64,000 nucleotides of DNA from Chrysogorgia sp. JL179-B06 (GCA_035772405.1 JAYKKM010000492.1:3870001-3934000), one strand, 5' to 3'; counted from the first letter of the stretch, positions 32,301 through 42,944 are shown. Program-made: numbers and translations. The notes: generated from the sequence alone by a model not told the origin.

Positions 32301-34670
32301 AATATTATTCGTTCATTTGATTCAATAAATGATCAAGAAAATGCAGATTTACAAGGTGAAATGCAAGATGACTCAATCCCACATGAATCATTTAATGAAC
32401 AATTACCATCACATCTTGACTCAACACCACAATCTAATCAGCATACCACTGGAGCAATTACTTCTTACAACCGACCAACAGAGATCTCTGATGATATATT
32501 ACGTGAAACTGTGAGGTCCTTGAACATGGAGCAACGTCATGCATATGATACATTTCTTACATGGTGTAGGAATACAATGAAAAACATGAACACCTTAAAA
32601 CCTATTGATATAGAACCAATCTACCTTTTCTTAACCGGTGGTGGAGGTGCAGGAAAAAGTCACTTGATTAAAACAATATACCATACAGCAGTTAAAACTT
32701 TTAGACATCCTCCTATTAACCCTGAATTACCAACAGTTCTTCTCATGGCACCAACAGGTGTGGCTGCAATAAACATTGATGGAACAACAATAAATACTGG
32801 CCTTGCTATTCCTATCAATTGTGGTGATAATGTACCTGCAATGTCAGACCAAAAGAAAACACAATTAAGACTATCATTATCTGACCTAAAGCTAATAATA
32901 ATAGATGAAATTTCTATGGTTGGAAACACTACCTTACTTCATATCCATCAAAGATTAAAAGAAATATTTGGCACTACAAGTTCTCTGCTATTTGCTGGAA
33001 TTACTATTATAGTTGTAGGTGATCTATGTCAACTTCCACCAATACGTAGAAGATTTGTATTTGACAATTTCAAAAATGATTCTTATAATCTATGCCACCC
33101 ATGGAAGGTCTTCAAAATGATAGAACTTCATGAAATCATGAGACAGAAAAATGACCAAGCATTTATTGAACTTCTTAACAGAATAAGGACTGCTACTCAA
33201 ACAGAAGATGACATTCAGATAATCCAATCAAGATCAATAACCCCATCTGACCCTAATTATCCATCAGATGCACTTCATATCTGGGCTGAAAATGCTCCTG
33301 TTGATAAACATAACAAGGAAAAACTGGAAGAACTTTCTGGATCCTTATTTATTCTTAAAGCTAAAGATCAATATCCAACAAATGTAAGGAAACAAGATAT
33401 TGATAGAGTATTAGCAAGAGGACGGTCTGAAACAGGTGGACTTGATTATGAAATTCTGATTAAAGAGGGTGCTAAAGTAATGCTTACAACAAATATCAGT
33501 ATTCCAGATAGACTAATCAATGGACAAATGGGAACTGTCTTTAAAATTGATGTCAATCAAAATACCCAAAGACAAACTGTTCTCTATATCAAATTTGATG
33601 ATCCAAATGCTGGTAAAGATTTAACTAACACTTGTGGCAACCCTTTTGCAAGAAAAAACAAAGTAGTTCCCATCGAACCTGTATTAGCAAAGATCAAAAT
33701 AAGACCAGGTAAAGCATCTTCCCCAGAAATACAGAGAGTACAATTCCCTGTTACACTTGCTTGGGCGTGTACGGTACATAAAGTTCAAGGCTTAACACTT
33801 GAAAAAGTTGTACTCAGCTCTGACTTAATAAAACAGAGAGCATTTAACTATGGACAAATTTATGTTGCCTTAAGCCGTGCAACTTCTTTACATGGTCTGT
33901 ATATTTTAGGACAAATTGAGAGTAAACATATTAAAGCAAATCCTAAAGTTCTTGAAGAATACCAAAGACTACGAAATGAATGTATGGTACCACATTTAAC
34001 AACTGTACCACAAGACAATTTCAATATTTTGACCATATCACTTTTAAATATAAGATCTCTCAAAAAACATAGCATTGATATCAAATGTGATTCAAGAATT
34101 TTCAATAATGATATCATAGCCCTCACGGAAACACAACTTCTACCTCTGGATTCTGACAATGAAATTCTAAATAATCTATGCCCTTTCAAACTCCACCGTC
34201 AAGATCACAATACTGATAAATATTCAAGTATGGCTCTGTGCACAAGAAATACTGTAGAAATCAGAGAGTATGAATATTTTTCCTCACTAAATGCACTAAA
34301 ATTTGACCTTGTTGATTGTAGATCACAAGAAATGCGAACCTTTCTTCTACTCTATCGAAAACAAAGCTCCAACATCTTACAATATATAGATTGTTTGAAA
34401 TACATACTCAATAGTTATAATATCAACATTATTCTTGGTGATTTCAATATTAATTACTTAAATGACAATCAAGTTCAACCACTTAAATATTTAATGGAAT
34501 CTTTCAATTTCACTCAGATTGTAACCAAACCCACATTTATTTCTTCTGGAAGCTTATTAGATCATGTGTATGTTAGGTCAACAAAATTTCAAATAATTGA
34601 GAATGATGTAGTCAATGTGTATTATTCCGATCATGATGCTATTAAAATCACAGTACAATATTGTAACTAG
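26313..34670 (+). CDS. Helentron polyprotein: membrane module, 2A, cysteine protease, Y2 Rep, PIF1-like helicase, endonuclease
   Basis: First ATG 26,313 (the open frame extends without ATG to 26,136); about 2,785 residues. Order: signal-peptide-like start (1-20); five MNANLT/MNAKLT repeats (46-75); transmembrane helix (141-163); basic tail; 2A-like DIEKNPGP (372-379); OTU/herpes-DUB-like cysteine protease (GQQC with Cys408; FDSH with His541); nine 19-residue Lys-rich repeats (28,797-29,309); CxxC pairs and DUF6570-like region (29,390-29,880). Then comes the HUH Rep (SPHLHAL, His1533/His1535) with Tyr1729-x3-Tyr1733, and the helicase (GGGGAGKS near 2109, IIIDEIS, GDLCQLPP, VHKVQG, YVALSRA). 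The C-terminus is an APE-type endonuclease (NIRSL, TETQLL, LGDFNIN, LDHVYV, SDHDAIKI). Endonuclease plus Rep-helicase defines Helentron/Helitron2. The frame is intact, so the copy is young. Confidence 0.95.
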   Translation: MWLGSILFLNTLTMLTIAHADRGRPTLKDAERFRNGLVRDLMKTYMNANLTMNANLTMNANLTMNAKLTMNAKLTKLKTNINLNTTLCVSLNCSNVSLRSTKNVLNEAKLQVSGKHAVLIISPEETRQHMNAVWKLYVKYVEVTLLIFMICFIFACTIVYCVKNVVQNKVDVFQHVLPNNSESRLPSNNPASLDIVPVYENVKSSQLSVEVSADIDPETLNTKECRSRYAKFIVIEVNKRHVGRRDRARDREPSRIPAKKLSRLLNKSRKLRKQLRKHIKRNVPRSSHIHRLVYAFSHERKRLLSNQVRYLSQVIKIKKPKGLHEKSKRHRKQTAGPKTYVFLSKNINKERNKTYMNLNHRVNCCKFNLSRDIEKNPGPTFVDPSKTIHAPYSQGDVDVFGPNAGQQCVAMSLCALIHNFRNKSITYTINHPEHLVQIMNLGNELYSALSRLSRQSYLLLTELPTMVTVINTNYQLEFSESYSGRLHTTTLNENIPYVMPLECALQGLVQESYNSFLLTIGCNAVAIYTIANGSLKIFDSHARDSFGMAHPCGTCVLLEVNSVIDLVEYFKNLYKPDVLFELKGIKITVAQFTQITNIHTSTSESDHCSSTCDDETFNDNFISSAENCAICLYSICFSTITACTYWNELTLGAVVEHGLFLYENSLTVGNEFTCDYLPQTVNIYGADVEVVFNSRQQDTLVTQSVSSKLALKSLILDNTSENTGFLLWLQNYCLSCIFQHNARQIKYFLLVCNESRTINLFEQFNDIDFLIYKFCHIVTHKLKCEEIQYNIQFLSCSCQLTKSEKQKVTRKHKSTTQKRLLTDEKRDKYYANLEPAKKKMMLKKAALDYKTMDPIKKKVLLKTNAQKYKSIEPLKKKVNIETNRKIYKSMEPLKKKVNLETKRKIYKSMDPMKKKVLVETNAQKYKSMDPMKKKVLVETKAQKYKSMDPMKKKVLVETKAQKYKSMDPMKKKVLVETKAQKYKSMEPLKKKVIVETKAQKYKLKKLSMDLHDLDDYISRFHNKIKEGPYYICSVCNRLLYRKSVISLNQNKYTDVPETLFTDVKSFDEKEYICKTCHSKLLKGKIPCQAIYNNMYVDNIPSELSCLEKLEQILIAQRIVFEKIIVMPKGQQRKVKGAICNVPVECDETCKVLPRPPERSGIIMLKLKRKLEFRGHVYFQAVRPQFILDALNWLKVNNPLYNNITIDIQNISAKLTSLEQDDNTSRINFDKNEKSFTENCKQHVTNDDDNEEKDDPLNEYRQATNETCLQSVLPDYPVTIQSNENCSLGNEVYNIAPGENKHPVSIMRDIKCEELAFPVLFPKGQFGFTEDRKIKLSPVKYFNARLLHYSGRFATNPEYLFFAQFIMEQKKVSDSINIALKKIHGQPVTASQIKSDVNKLKGLICQDQTYLFLRQIPGTPPYWQKFMYEVVAMVKQLGIPTWFMTLSCADLRWPELFQIIARTQGKNMTDEQVEALSYNERCSMLNLNPVVVAKHFQHRVETFFTELLLSQKNPIGKIIYYALRIEFQMRGSPHLHALIWTSDCPKLTSDNKEAYIQFIDNHVQAYLPDEEIEPELHELVKTYQKHNHSKTCRKYKNISCRFNFGQFFTKSTIVAEPLNDDLDEGIKSNILDRRIQILTSVKQKIDEVLNPSKPDYNETLNDADILKSVGITEDEYYWALSISPDSDFELHLKRPVNSCFINNYFVAGIKGFAANVDLQPVFNHYKCITYVCSYFTKDETECSQAITNAAKEAKAANMNIRDGLKKIGAAFLSTREVSSQECVYRSMPELWLRKVFPKTVFISTDFPEKRVRVTKAQVELDELDDDSTDIFKSNIIQRYSIRPTSIPVVDQLCLAEFGAYYYKDYKIDYSETKDSQPDVLTDDLVESQSIISDPTQCLPKKIKLINTNEYMKCRKVKAVLRYHTPSKRKEPESYFHHLLMLYYPWRDESNLMASDQTYTSKLYEPDVQAIVEHNRAIFEPDADAVSEALQVLKSNQGNIIRSFDSINDQENADLQGEMQDDSIPHESFNEQLPSHLDSTPQSNQHTTGAITSYNRPTEISDDILRETVRSLNMEQRHAYDTFLTWCRNTMKNMNTLKPIDIEPIYLFLTGGGGAGKSHLIKTIYHTAVKTFRHPPINPELPTVLLMAPTGVAAINIDGTTINTGLAIPINCGDNVPAMSDQKKTQLRLSLSDLKLIIIDEISMVGNTTLLHIHQRLKEIFGTTSSLLFAGITIIVVGDLCQLPPIRRRFVFDNFKNDSYNLCHPWKVFKMIELHEIMRQKNDQAFIELLNRIRTATQTEDDIQIIQSRSITPSDPNYPSDALHIWAENAPVDKHNKEKLEELSGSLFILKAKDQYPTNVRKQDIDRVLARGRSETGGLDYEILIKEGAKVMLTTNISIPDRLINGQMGTVFKIDVNQNTQRQTVLYIKFDDPNAGKDLTNTCGNPFARKNKVVPIEPVLAKIKIRPGKASSPEIQRVQFPVTLAWACTVHKVQGLTLEKVVLSSDLIKQRAFNYGQIYVALSRATSLHGLYILGQIESKHIKANPKVLEEYQRLRNECMVPHLTTVPQDNFNILTISLLNIRSLKKHSIDIKCDSRIFNNDIIALTETQLLPLDSDNEILNNLCPFKLHRQDHNTDKYSSMALCTRNTVEIREYEYFSSLNALKFDLVDCRSQEMRTFLLLYRKQSSNILQYIDCLKYILNSYNINIILGDFNINYLNDNQVQPLKYLMESFNFTQIVTKPTFISSGSLLDHVYVRSTKFQIIENDVVNVYYSDHDAIKITVQYCN
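27426..27449 (+). other. 2A-like ribosome-skipping site in the Helentron frame
   Basis: DIEKNPGP fits the 2A consensus D(V/I)ExNPGP exactly and is preceded by NCCKFNLSR. Skipping between Gly378 and Pro379 would release an N-terminal membrane protein of about 378 residues from the replication polyprotein. Confidence 0.85.
28797..29309 (+). repeat. 57-bp in-frame tandem repeat
   Basis: Nine copies encoding about KYKSMDPMKKKVLVETKAQ (19 residues). The central copies are nearly identical at DNA level, so expansion is recent. The product is a long basic, helical linker between the protease and the DUF6570/Rep part. Confidence 0.93.
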
Positions 34671-36150
34671 AAAATTGTTCTGTTTAATTAATTTAAAAAA
34701 TCATTATTTTATAAGAAAAATATGTTTGAGTATTGTCAACTGGCAGTGCAGTACAAGATTATTTACATTTGTGTGAGTTTACCTGAATGTACCTGTAGAG
34801 TATTAAATTTTACACTGTCTATACATACATGTACATACTATAGCATTATTTATTAATGGATTAGATAGCATGAAAAAGAGTGCCTTGCCAAGTGCAGTGA
34901 ATAGCAGCTACAGTGGCACCTGTCAAGGGGCGTATCTCTTTCATACTATGCTTGGGCTGGTTGTGCCACCAGAACAATGGCTACCCGACCATTGTTCTGG
35001 CACAACAATTAAGTTATTGTTAATGTTTTGGCACAACATGGCACAATGGCCAGTCCAATGCCCCGTCAAAGGACACCTACTGGGACATGCATCTGTCCAT
35101 GGGCAACTTAAACACGATGCAAGGACAACAAAAAAATGTAAGTAATAAAACTATACTGAATCTCTGCCTTGTGATTGCATGTCCTTGAATGCATGTAGTT
35201 TACATGTAATATTGCTTTTTAACCCACTTTCTCTTTGTTTTATATCTTAGACAAAACTAAAGATCTTGTAGAATTATGAAAAGCATCAGCAATATCCACC
35301 ATAAGACATCATTGCCATACAAATCTACAATACATACACTGTTGAAGTTCTGACATGGTCCATAACACCACCAACCAACTATCAATTTATTACTCTGGCA
35401 TCACATCCTTTAGTAGCAGCACTTGTCTGAAGTAAAGGGGCTCTATACAACCATTTGGTACTAAAAGAATTTATAACATTTTAACATACCTGGTATTACT
35501 GAAAGAGCAAATCCCAAAAATACTGGTGTCTGAAGTGAATTAGGACCGAAGTACAACACAGTTGGATTTGTGAGTTGGACTGTTAAACAGTCTGTCAACC
35601 ACTGGTATTGAATGACTTTATAACAATGACATATCCCGTATTAATGCAAGAACAAACCCAAATAACACTGGTCACATAGTCTGAATGCAGGAGCCTCTCG
35701 AACCACATAATTTGGATTTGTGAGTTAATTGGAATATTAAATCTTGCCAACCATCAATTTAAAAGTCTTTATAACATTGACATATCTGGTATTTATAATG
35801 AAAGAGCAAATCCTAATACAACTGTTGTCAAGAGAACAGTTTCTATTAGATGACACAGTTGGATGAATTGTCAACTTCAGTCTGTACCTATGGCCGAGGT
35901 CTTGCCGTATTGACCGAGCGATTCACCGACGGAAACACGCTATTTATTACGCGAGAAAGACTAGAATAAAACCTTTAAGTTAACTACGCCGCGATGTAAT
36001 ATTCAAGAAAAAACACTCTAATTACGCAAAAGTTAAAGAACATTGGCCGATAGGCGATATATCGAGGATTTTATTGGGATATGACATTGCTTACCCCGCA
36101 TCATCCATAAAAAAACACAAGTACCCTACTACCCTACTTGAATACTGCTG
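34671..36150. other. Spacer between Helentron gene and RPA-like gene
   Basis: No convincing gene. 34,959-35,006 holds a hairpin (TTGTGCC...AGAACAATGG with its complement CCATTGTTCTGGCACAA, 8-nt loop) that could be a rolling-circle terminator. 35,470-35,850 holds three degenerate copies of a repeat of about 150 bp (ACATATCTGGTATT..GAAAGAGCAAATCC). The frame at 34,870-35,145 is not supported. Confidence 0.5.
34959..35006. terminator. Hairpin 3' of the Helentron gene
   Basis: An 18-bp stem with a 3-nt bulge and an 8-nt loop. Helitron-type elements end in a hairpin that stops rolling-circle transfer. This one is only a candidate because it is followed by the RPA-like gene and not by an element end. 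Confidence 0.3.
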
Positions 36151-36212
36151 GAAAAGTTCACCAACGAGGAGACAACGACGTTTATTATATATTTGCATTA
36201 TTCATATTAAAG

Positions 36213-36529
36213 GTAAGTTATTTAACATTTCCAATACCTTTTGTATCAAATTTAGTTCACTTTAAGTGCAACATGTAAGGGTTACCATTTTCATTGATCA
36301 AAGTCAAACCAAACAGCATGTATCGTTATTCTATTATTTATACATGCTCTCTGAACTAAAATTGGGAATACGTTTCAATCTTTGCTGGATTTCAAGCATC
36401 CGAACAGCATTATACGATTTTTGTATCTCTTTTGTGTTTTTTTTAAGTATTTAAAACCTTTAATGCAAAATTTCGGCCTATTTAACGCTTTTAAAACCAT
36501 GTGAAACTAATGTGCTATTGTTCTTACAG
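36213..36529 (+). other. 5' UTR intron of the RPA-like gene
   Basis: Donor AAAG then GTAAGT at 36,213 and acceptor TTCTTACAG ending at 36,529. The ATG lies 55 bases into the next exon. Confidence 0.6.
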
Positions 36530-36583
36530 CTTCGCTTCATTCGCTTGGTACCCACGTGTCCTCGTTTGCCATCAAGAATCAAG

Positions 36584-38352
36584 ATGAGTATTAAAAAAAC
36601 CACAATTGAAGATGTCAAAAGGATGCCAACTCCACGATCACCACAAAAACACTCAACGAACCTAACCTGTGCCATTCTGACAAAAAGTCCAGTGCGGCCA
36701 ACAAGTAATGGATCAATGTTCACAATGAATTTGTGTGATGATAAAGATCTATCCTCAACAATACGAGCTGTGTGTTTTGATGAAAATTTGTTTGGGAATT
36801 TTGAAGCAAAGGGAACTTATGACTTTAAACAGTTTAAAGTAAAAAAAGCATATAGTTCATCCAACAACGTCGAAGTACTGATTGATCAGTTTACTGTGGC
36901 TGAAAAAGCCACTGTCCAGATTGACATTAAAAATTGTAGTTTCACTGTATCCCAAATCTTAAGAGGGGAATCATGCCATGTCAGATTCTTCAACCTCAAA
37001 GCCAAGGTTACACTACTTGAAGATGTGCAAACTGTTGGCTCATATCCTGACAACAAGAGCAAGAGAAATGTCCATTTGGCTGATAACACAGGTCATATTG
37101 ACCTTGTATTGTGGAGAGATCGGGCCGACAATACAGAGTTTGAAGAAGGTGATGTACTTGGCTTAGAAAATATGGTTTTATCAGAATTTAACAAACATCT
37201 TAGTCTCACCACCACATTAGAAAGTATCATCACCAAGCTAAATGAAAACATGAACATCTCTGCTGCACCACCAAAACCATTGCCAAAATCCAATGTGATC
37301 TCAATGCAGACATCTATTTTGGGACTGAAAGAGTTCAGCTGCACATTCAAGTGCATCGGATGTCGCATGGATGTTGATGCAAAAAGAACTGCTGGTCCAA
37401 TGCTAAAGTGTCAGACATGTTCAACACTATTCCTTAAACAATCCGCCCGCCTTGGTAATCGCTGTATGCTGCTGTTAACAAACAACAAATGGTTTGCTGC
37501 CAATACACGAGTAAGTTAAATTTATTAAATAACACAATTCTTTAGTAAGCGAATTACTTATTTTAACATAAAGCTATGTTTACTCATTGCGATTTCTTGG
37601 TAAGTTTTCTCAATAAGATTGACATTGATGATCATATTTAAAAATATGTGCAATCTGACCTGTATGTGATCTGAAGCGACATCACCAACAGATAAATCAC
37701 AGTGTGTAAACATACCGTAATGGTAGTTGTAAAAATAGAGCTGTGCCAGATTATTCGATTGTTTTTCCAATTTTTTCGACAGTCGATTATTTTTAACAAT
37801 ACTCGGATCATCGAACACAACAGCACACATGATGCTAAAACATCCCTTTCTTCAAAGCAACAACCCACCGTACCTGTCATGATTATTAAATATGAATAAT
37901 TTATTATTAATCGATTGTTGGCAACAGATAATCAATTACACATTTTAACAGTTGGATGCAGCTCTAATTTTAAAGCCATGTTCACATGTGTGAGATAAGA
38001 ATAAGGAACAACAAAACGCAAAATAAAGTGATGCATTGAAGCATCGACATAGATGAATAAACCAGGCTCAAATGTTTTTATCTAATGCCAATGAAGTGTC
38101 AATATGAATAATTTTATTCCAACATCTTCATATTTTTTGCAGGTAATTCAGCATTTATTTGGCTGGGAAGTTTCGAAAGAAGAACCAACTGACCAGGAAA
38201 TACTAGTTCTGCTAAGTACACAATTCTCTGTAAGAGTGGATTTGGATAGAAAAGTCATTGAGCATGCAATATCTATTGATGACGAGGCTATGGCAGCATT
38301 ACTATCTTCATCTGAAGAAAATGATGGAAACAAAAAACAAAAACTGCAGTAA
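36584..38352 (+). CDS. RPA70-like single-stranded DNA-binding protein, two coding exons
   Basis: Coding exons 36,584-37,510 and 38,143-38,352 (378 residues). The intron has GTAAGT donor and TTTTTTGCAG acceptor, phase 0. The protein has OB-fold blocks typical of RPA1-like proteins (IRAVCFDENLFGNF, YDFKQFKVKKAYSSS; VTLLEDVQTVGSYPDNKSKRNVHLADNTGHIDLVLWRD; EFEEGDVLGLENMVLSEF). A C-terminal region has a CIGCRMD...LKCQTC zinc-ribbon-like CxxC pair. The tail is acidic (SSSEEN). It would coat ssDNA made during rolling-circle transposition. RPA-like genes are carried by several Helitron lineages, and its place 1.9 kb downstream on the same strand, inside the same TIRs, suggests it is part of the element and not a captured host exon. 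Confidence 0.85.
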
Positions 38353-38418
38353 CATTTTGGAAGTTAATAAGCAAGGGCTGGTACTCTTGAACTAACACAG
38401 TACTTTAAACCGTGTTTA

Positions 38419-38930
38419 AAGGGAAATGGCAATAAAAATTTTCTTTGTCTCATTTGAAAGAACATTTAAAATAATATATGAAGACCTTTTAAAATTTCCC
38501 CGTAACTTCCTTAATTTTTGAAATATCTGTGAACAAAAATATCTGCAATCCGCCATCTTGTTTTATAATTAGATCTAATTAAGTGACGTCAAAACCAGGG
38601 TAAACATTCTAAAAGTTGTAAATAATTGCCCAAATATCAGTGGAATGCGTTCAAATAGATTGCTAGTTCACTTAAAAGTATACAACACCCAAAACAACTA
38701 CGATTTAGCATCTATAATGACTCGATAATTGCTGATATAAAAAACATTTCTACCCTGGTTGTGACGTTACGCATATCCAAGATGGCGGAATGTTCAATGT
38801 TCTTTGTTAAAAAGAAGTGAAATATTTACAGAACCAAGAACGATATGGAAAATCTGTAAAAGGTCTTGATATATCATTTTAAAAGTTCTTTCAAATAAGA
38901 TAAACTTAAAATTTTTATTGCCATTTCCCT
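38419..38930. mobile_element. MITE-like element with TIRs
   Basis: Starts GGGAAATGGCAATAAAAAT and ends with the complement ATTTTTATTGCCATTTCCC. Arms of about 150 bp each include the inverted CGCCATCTTG / AAGATGGCGG blocks. Flanks are TTTAAA and TATTAAA, so a TTAA-type target is possible. No gene. Confidence 0.75.
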
Positions 38931-39379
38931 ATTAAACTTATTAATACATACACATGCATTAATCGTTTTTTTGTTATTTCATATTGTTTTTATATGATCA
39001 TATTGTTGAGTTTTGTTATCTTTTTGTTTGTAAATACCAACATGAAAAAAACTAAATCTTATTAATTAAAGTTAGTAATTCATATGCTTCCAAATTATAA
39101 AGCAATTAGTATTACTTATAACTTTATAAATTGTACGAGCACAGTATAAATTATATTTACGACCTGTATATGTAATAACTGAGATATTATTAAACTTTCA
39201 CCCGTTTCAAAGTTCTAAGCCATTTCATCAACGAAAACACATTATTTTTAACGCCAAAAAATCTAGAATCACGCAAGATTTCAACGAAAGAACCTCACCG
39301 TTCTTATGCCCAGTGGCCATTTTGAATCTAGTATACATACTTTTGTGGGTGACTGTGAGAATGCCAATAGCCCACGACA

Positions 39380-40115
39380 CAAGTAGCCCGAGTTAACGCC
39401 TAGCGGGCGTCTTGTTGTCAATGAATCGCAGTCTGAAAAGCATTTACGAGACCTGTAAACCCGCAAATTAATGCAAAGATTCTCTCCAAGATAACTGAGA
39501 GAAACACAGATGAGAGATTAAAGAGAGAACCGTGGACGAAACGTCAACATAACAGAGATAGTCGTTGCAAGGCAAAGCGATTTCGGACTTTCGTTTTATT
39601 GACAATGAATCGCAGTTGGAAAGTTTACCGAGACCTGTAAACCTGCAAACCATTGCAAAGATTATCTCCAAGATGAAAGAAACACAGATGAGAGATCAAT
39701 CATGAAGACAGAATGGACAGCCGAAGGACAGGGAAATATTATTATGCTGTGTTGACATTTATCCCGCGAAACTCCGTAATATTTTTCATTATGAAATGTT
39801 GTGTTTTTGTCTGATTTAAATCAATTCTATATCGAAATGATCACTTGAATTTGGCGAATCGAACGCTGTAGGTTTCGTCTACTTAAAATGTGAAGATGAA
39901 AGAAACACAGATGAGAAATCAATCATGAAGACGGAAAGGACAGCCGAAGGGCAGGGAAATATTATTATACTGTGTTGACATTTATCCCGTGAAGCTCCGT
40001 AATATTAATCATGAAATGTTGTATTTTTATCCGATTTATATCAATTCTATATCGAAATGATCACTTGAATCTGGCGAATCGAACGCTGTAGGTTTCGTCT
40101 ACTTAAAATGTGAAG
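39380..40115. repeat. Degenerate repeat cluster
   Basis: 39,672-39,893 and 39,894-40,115 are tandem copies of a 222-bp unit (GAAACACAGATGAGA..., CTGTGTTGACATTTATCCCG, CGAACGCTGTAGGTTTCGTC). Two shorter related copies (GAATCGCAG...GAGACCTGTAAACC) lie at about 39,421-39,530 and 39,604-39,690. The string TTAACGCCTAGCGGGCGTCTTGT occurs at about 39,393 and again at 40,563. No gene was recognised. Confidence 0.8.
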
Positions 40116-40740
40116 ATCAGATGTTATATAAGAAAATGCGTATTAGCGATTAAAGCGAGACTCGCCTCTAAAATCAAAGGACATGGCTTCAAGATCTATT
40201 CGTTGTTTACCCGATGATTTAATGCTTTTATGTTCGTTAAACCGATGTAATTTCGTAACAGATATGTTTCGTATTCCTTTCCGTTGTTTTTATATAAATT
40301 TTGACACACGAAGACCTTCAATCGAACAGATATTAGAAAAAATAGCATTGCCCGTGTTTAGTATTTACATTAAATTTCGTCTGCGTGTCAGGGGTTCTGC
40401 ATTGGGGGGGGGGGGGGGGTAGCCTGCGTGTAGACGCCTGATTTTTCTTCCTCATTCCTCGGGCTGCAAAGCCGAGGTAAGCTTTCGCCATTGCATACCC
40501 ATACCCCCCGCCAAAATCCACGCCATATCTCCCTAATTTGTCCAGTGATTAAGTGGCCCAAGTTAACGCCTAGCGGGCGTCTTGTCTTTTTTTAAATTAG
40601 TAGGCTTTATCTTATAATGAAACTGTAATTAGTTTTAAAAGTAACTTTAAGAATATATATATTGTCAATATATATATTGTAAGAGCATTGAGACTATTGT
40701 ATAATGCTCCTAATACGTCTTTTATTATTATTATTATTAC

Positions 40741-42830
40741 TTAGCCATCCTTAGCCATACTTAGCCCTCCTTAGGCATACTTAGCCCTCCTTAGGCATTC
40801 CTACTAGTACTAGCCCTCCTTAGGCATATTTACTGTAGCCCTCATGGCCGAGTCGAAGGTATGTCAAAGGCGCCGTAGGCATACTTAGCCCTCCTTAGGC
40901 ATACTTAGCCCTCCTTAGGCATCGTTAGCCATCCTTAGCCCTTCTTCGGCATACTTAGCCCTCCTTAGCCCTCCTTAGCCCTCCTTAGATATACTTAGCC
41001 CTCCTTAGGCATACTTAGCCCTCCTTAGGCATACTTAGCCCTCCTTAGCCATCCTTAGGCATACTTACTGTAGCCCTCCTTAGCCATCCTTAGCCATCCT
41101 TAGCCATCCTTAGGTATACTTAGCCCTCCTTAGCCCACCTTAGCCATCCTTAGCCCTCCTAAGACATACTTAGCCCTCCTTAGGCATACTTAGCCCTCCT
41201 TAGCCATCCTTAGCCCTCCTTAGCCCTCCTTAGGCATCCTTAGGCATACTTAGCCATCCTTAGCCCTTCTTAGGTATACTTAGCCCTCCTTAGGCATACT
41301 TAGCCCTCCTTAGCCCTCCTTAGGCATACTTAGCCACCCTTAGCCCTCCTTAGGCATACTTAGCCCTCCTTAGGCATACTTACTGTAGCCCTCCTTAGCC
41401 ATCCTTAGCCATCCTTAGGTATACTTAGCCCTCCTTAGCCCACCTTAGCCATCCTTAGCCCTCCTAAGGCATACTTAGCCCTCCTTAGCCCTCCTTAGCC
41501 CTCCTTAGCCCTCCTTAGGCATCCTTAGGCATACTTAGCCCTCCTTAGCCATCCTTAGCCCTCCTTAGCCTTAAGTATGCCTAAGGAGGGCTTAGTATGC
41601 CAAAGGAGGGCTAAGGATGGCTAAGGAGGGCTACAGTAAGTATGCCTAAGGAGGGCTAGTAGGAATGCCTAAGGAGGGCTAACTATGCCTAAGGAGGGCT
41701 AAGGATGGCTAAGGAGGGCTAAGTATGCCTAAGTATACCTAAGGAGGGCTAAGGATGGCTAAGTGTGCCTAAGGTGGGCAAAGTATGCCTAAGGAGGGCT
41801 AGCCTAAGGAGGGCTAAGTATATTTAGGAGGGCTAAGGATGCCTAAGGAGGGCTAAGTATGCCTAAGGAGGGCTAAGTATGCCTAAGGAGGGCTAAGTAT
41901 GCCTAAGGAGGGCTAAGTATGCCTAAGGATGGCTAAGGAGGGCTAAGGATGCCTAAGGAGGGCTAAGGATGGCTAAGGAGGGCTAAGGATGGCTAAGTAT
42001 GCCTAAGGATGGCTAAGGAAGGCTAAGTATGCCTCAGGAGGGCTAAGTATGCCTAAGGAGGGCTAAGTATGCCTAAGGATGGCTAAGGAGGGCTAAGCAT
42101 GGCTAAGTATGCCTAAGGAGGGCTAAGTATGCCTAAGGATGGCTAAGGAGGGCTAAGTATGCCTAAGGAGGGCTAAGTATGCCTAAGGAGGGCTAAGTAT
42201 GCCTAAGGATGGCTAAGGAGGGCTAGGTATGCCTAAGGAGGGCTAAGTATGCCTAAGGAGGGCTAAGTATGCCTAAGGATGGCTAAGGAGGGCTAAGGAG
42301 GGCTAAGGATGGCTAAGTATACCTAAGGAGGGCTAAGGATGGCTAAGTGTGCCTAAGGTGGGCTAAGTATGCCTAAGGAGGGCTAAGTATATCTAAGGAG
42401 GGCTAAGGATGGCTAAGGAGGGCTAAGTATGCCTAAGGAGGGCTAAGTATGCCTAAGGAGGGCTAAGTATGCCTAAGGAGGGCTAAGTATGCCTAAGGAT
42501 GGCTAAGGAGGGCTAAGGATGCCTAAGGAGGCCTAAGGAGGGCTAAGTATGGCTAAGGAGGGCTAAGTATGCCTAAGGAGGGCTAAGGAGGGCTAAGTAT
42601 ATCTAAGGAGGGCTAAGTATGCCTAAGGAGGGCTAAGGATGGCTTAAGAGGGCTAAGGATGGCTAAGGAGGGCTACAGTAAGTATGCCTAAGGAGGGCTG
42701 AGTATGCCTAAGGAGGGCTAAGTATGGCTAAGGAGGGCTAAGTATGCCTAAGTATACCTAAAGAGGGCTAAGGATGGCTTAGGAGGGCTAAGGAGGGCTA
42801 AGGAGGGCTAAGGAGAGTAAAGAGGCTTAA
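40741..42830. repeat. 2-kb palindromic array of 10-bp repeats
   Basis: 40,741-41,571 is built of CCTTAGCCCT, CCTTAGCCAT and CTTAGGCATA decamers. From 41,573 to about 42,830 the same decamers run in the opposite orientation (AAGGAGGGCT, AAGTATGCCT). The switch point is at about 41,572 (TTAGCCTTAAGTATGCC). The arms are of unequal length, about 0.83 and 1.25 kb. It can form a very large hairpin with many registers. It lies inside the 18-kb element near its right TIR. Confidence 0.95.
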
Positions 42831-42944
42831 GAATATAGTGTATCATATAATAACTATGTAACCATGTATAATGATAAGTACCTACCACTTATCATGCTGT
42901 CGACCGCTGACCACGAAAATGACTTTTCTGAAATTAAGTGAGTT

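Noticed and set aside
34870..35145. 91-codon ORF after the Helentron gene
   Set aside because: Contains a hairpin and low-complexity GCACAA repeats; no domain or promoter.
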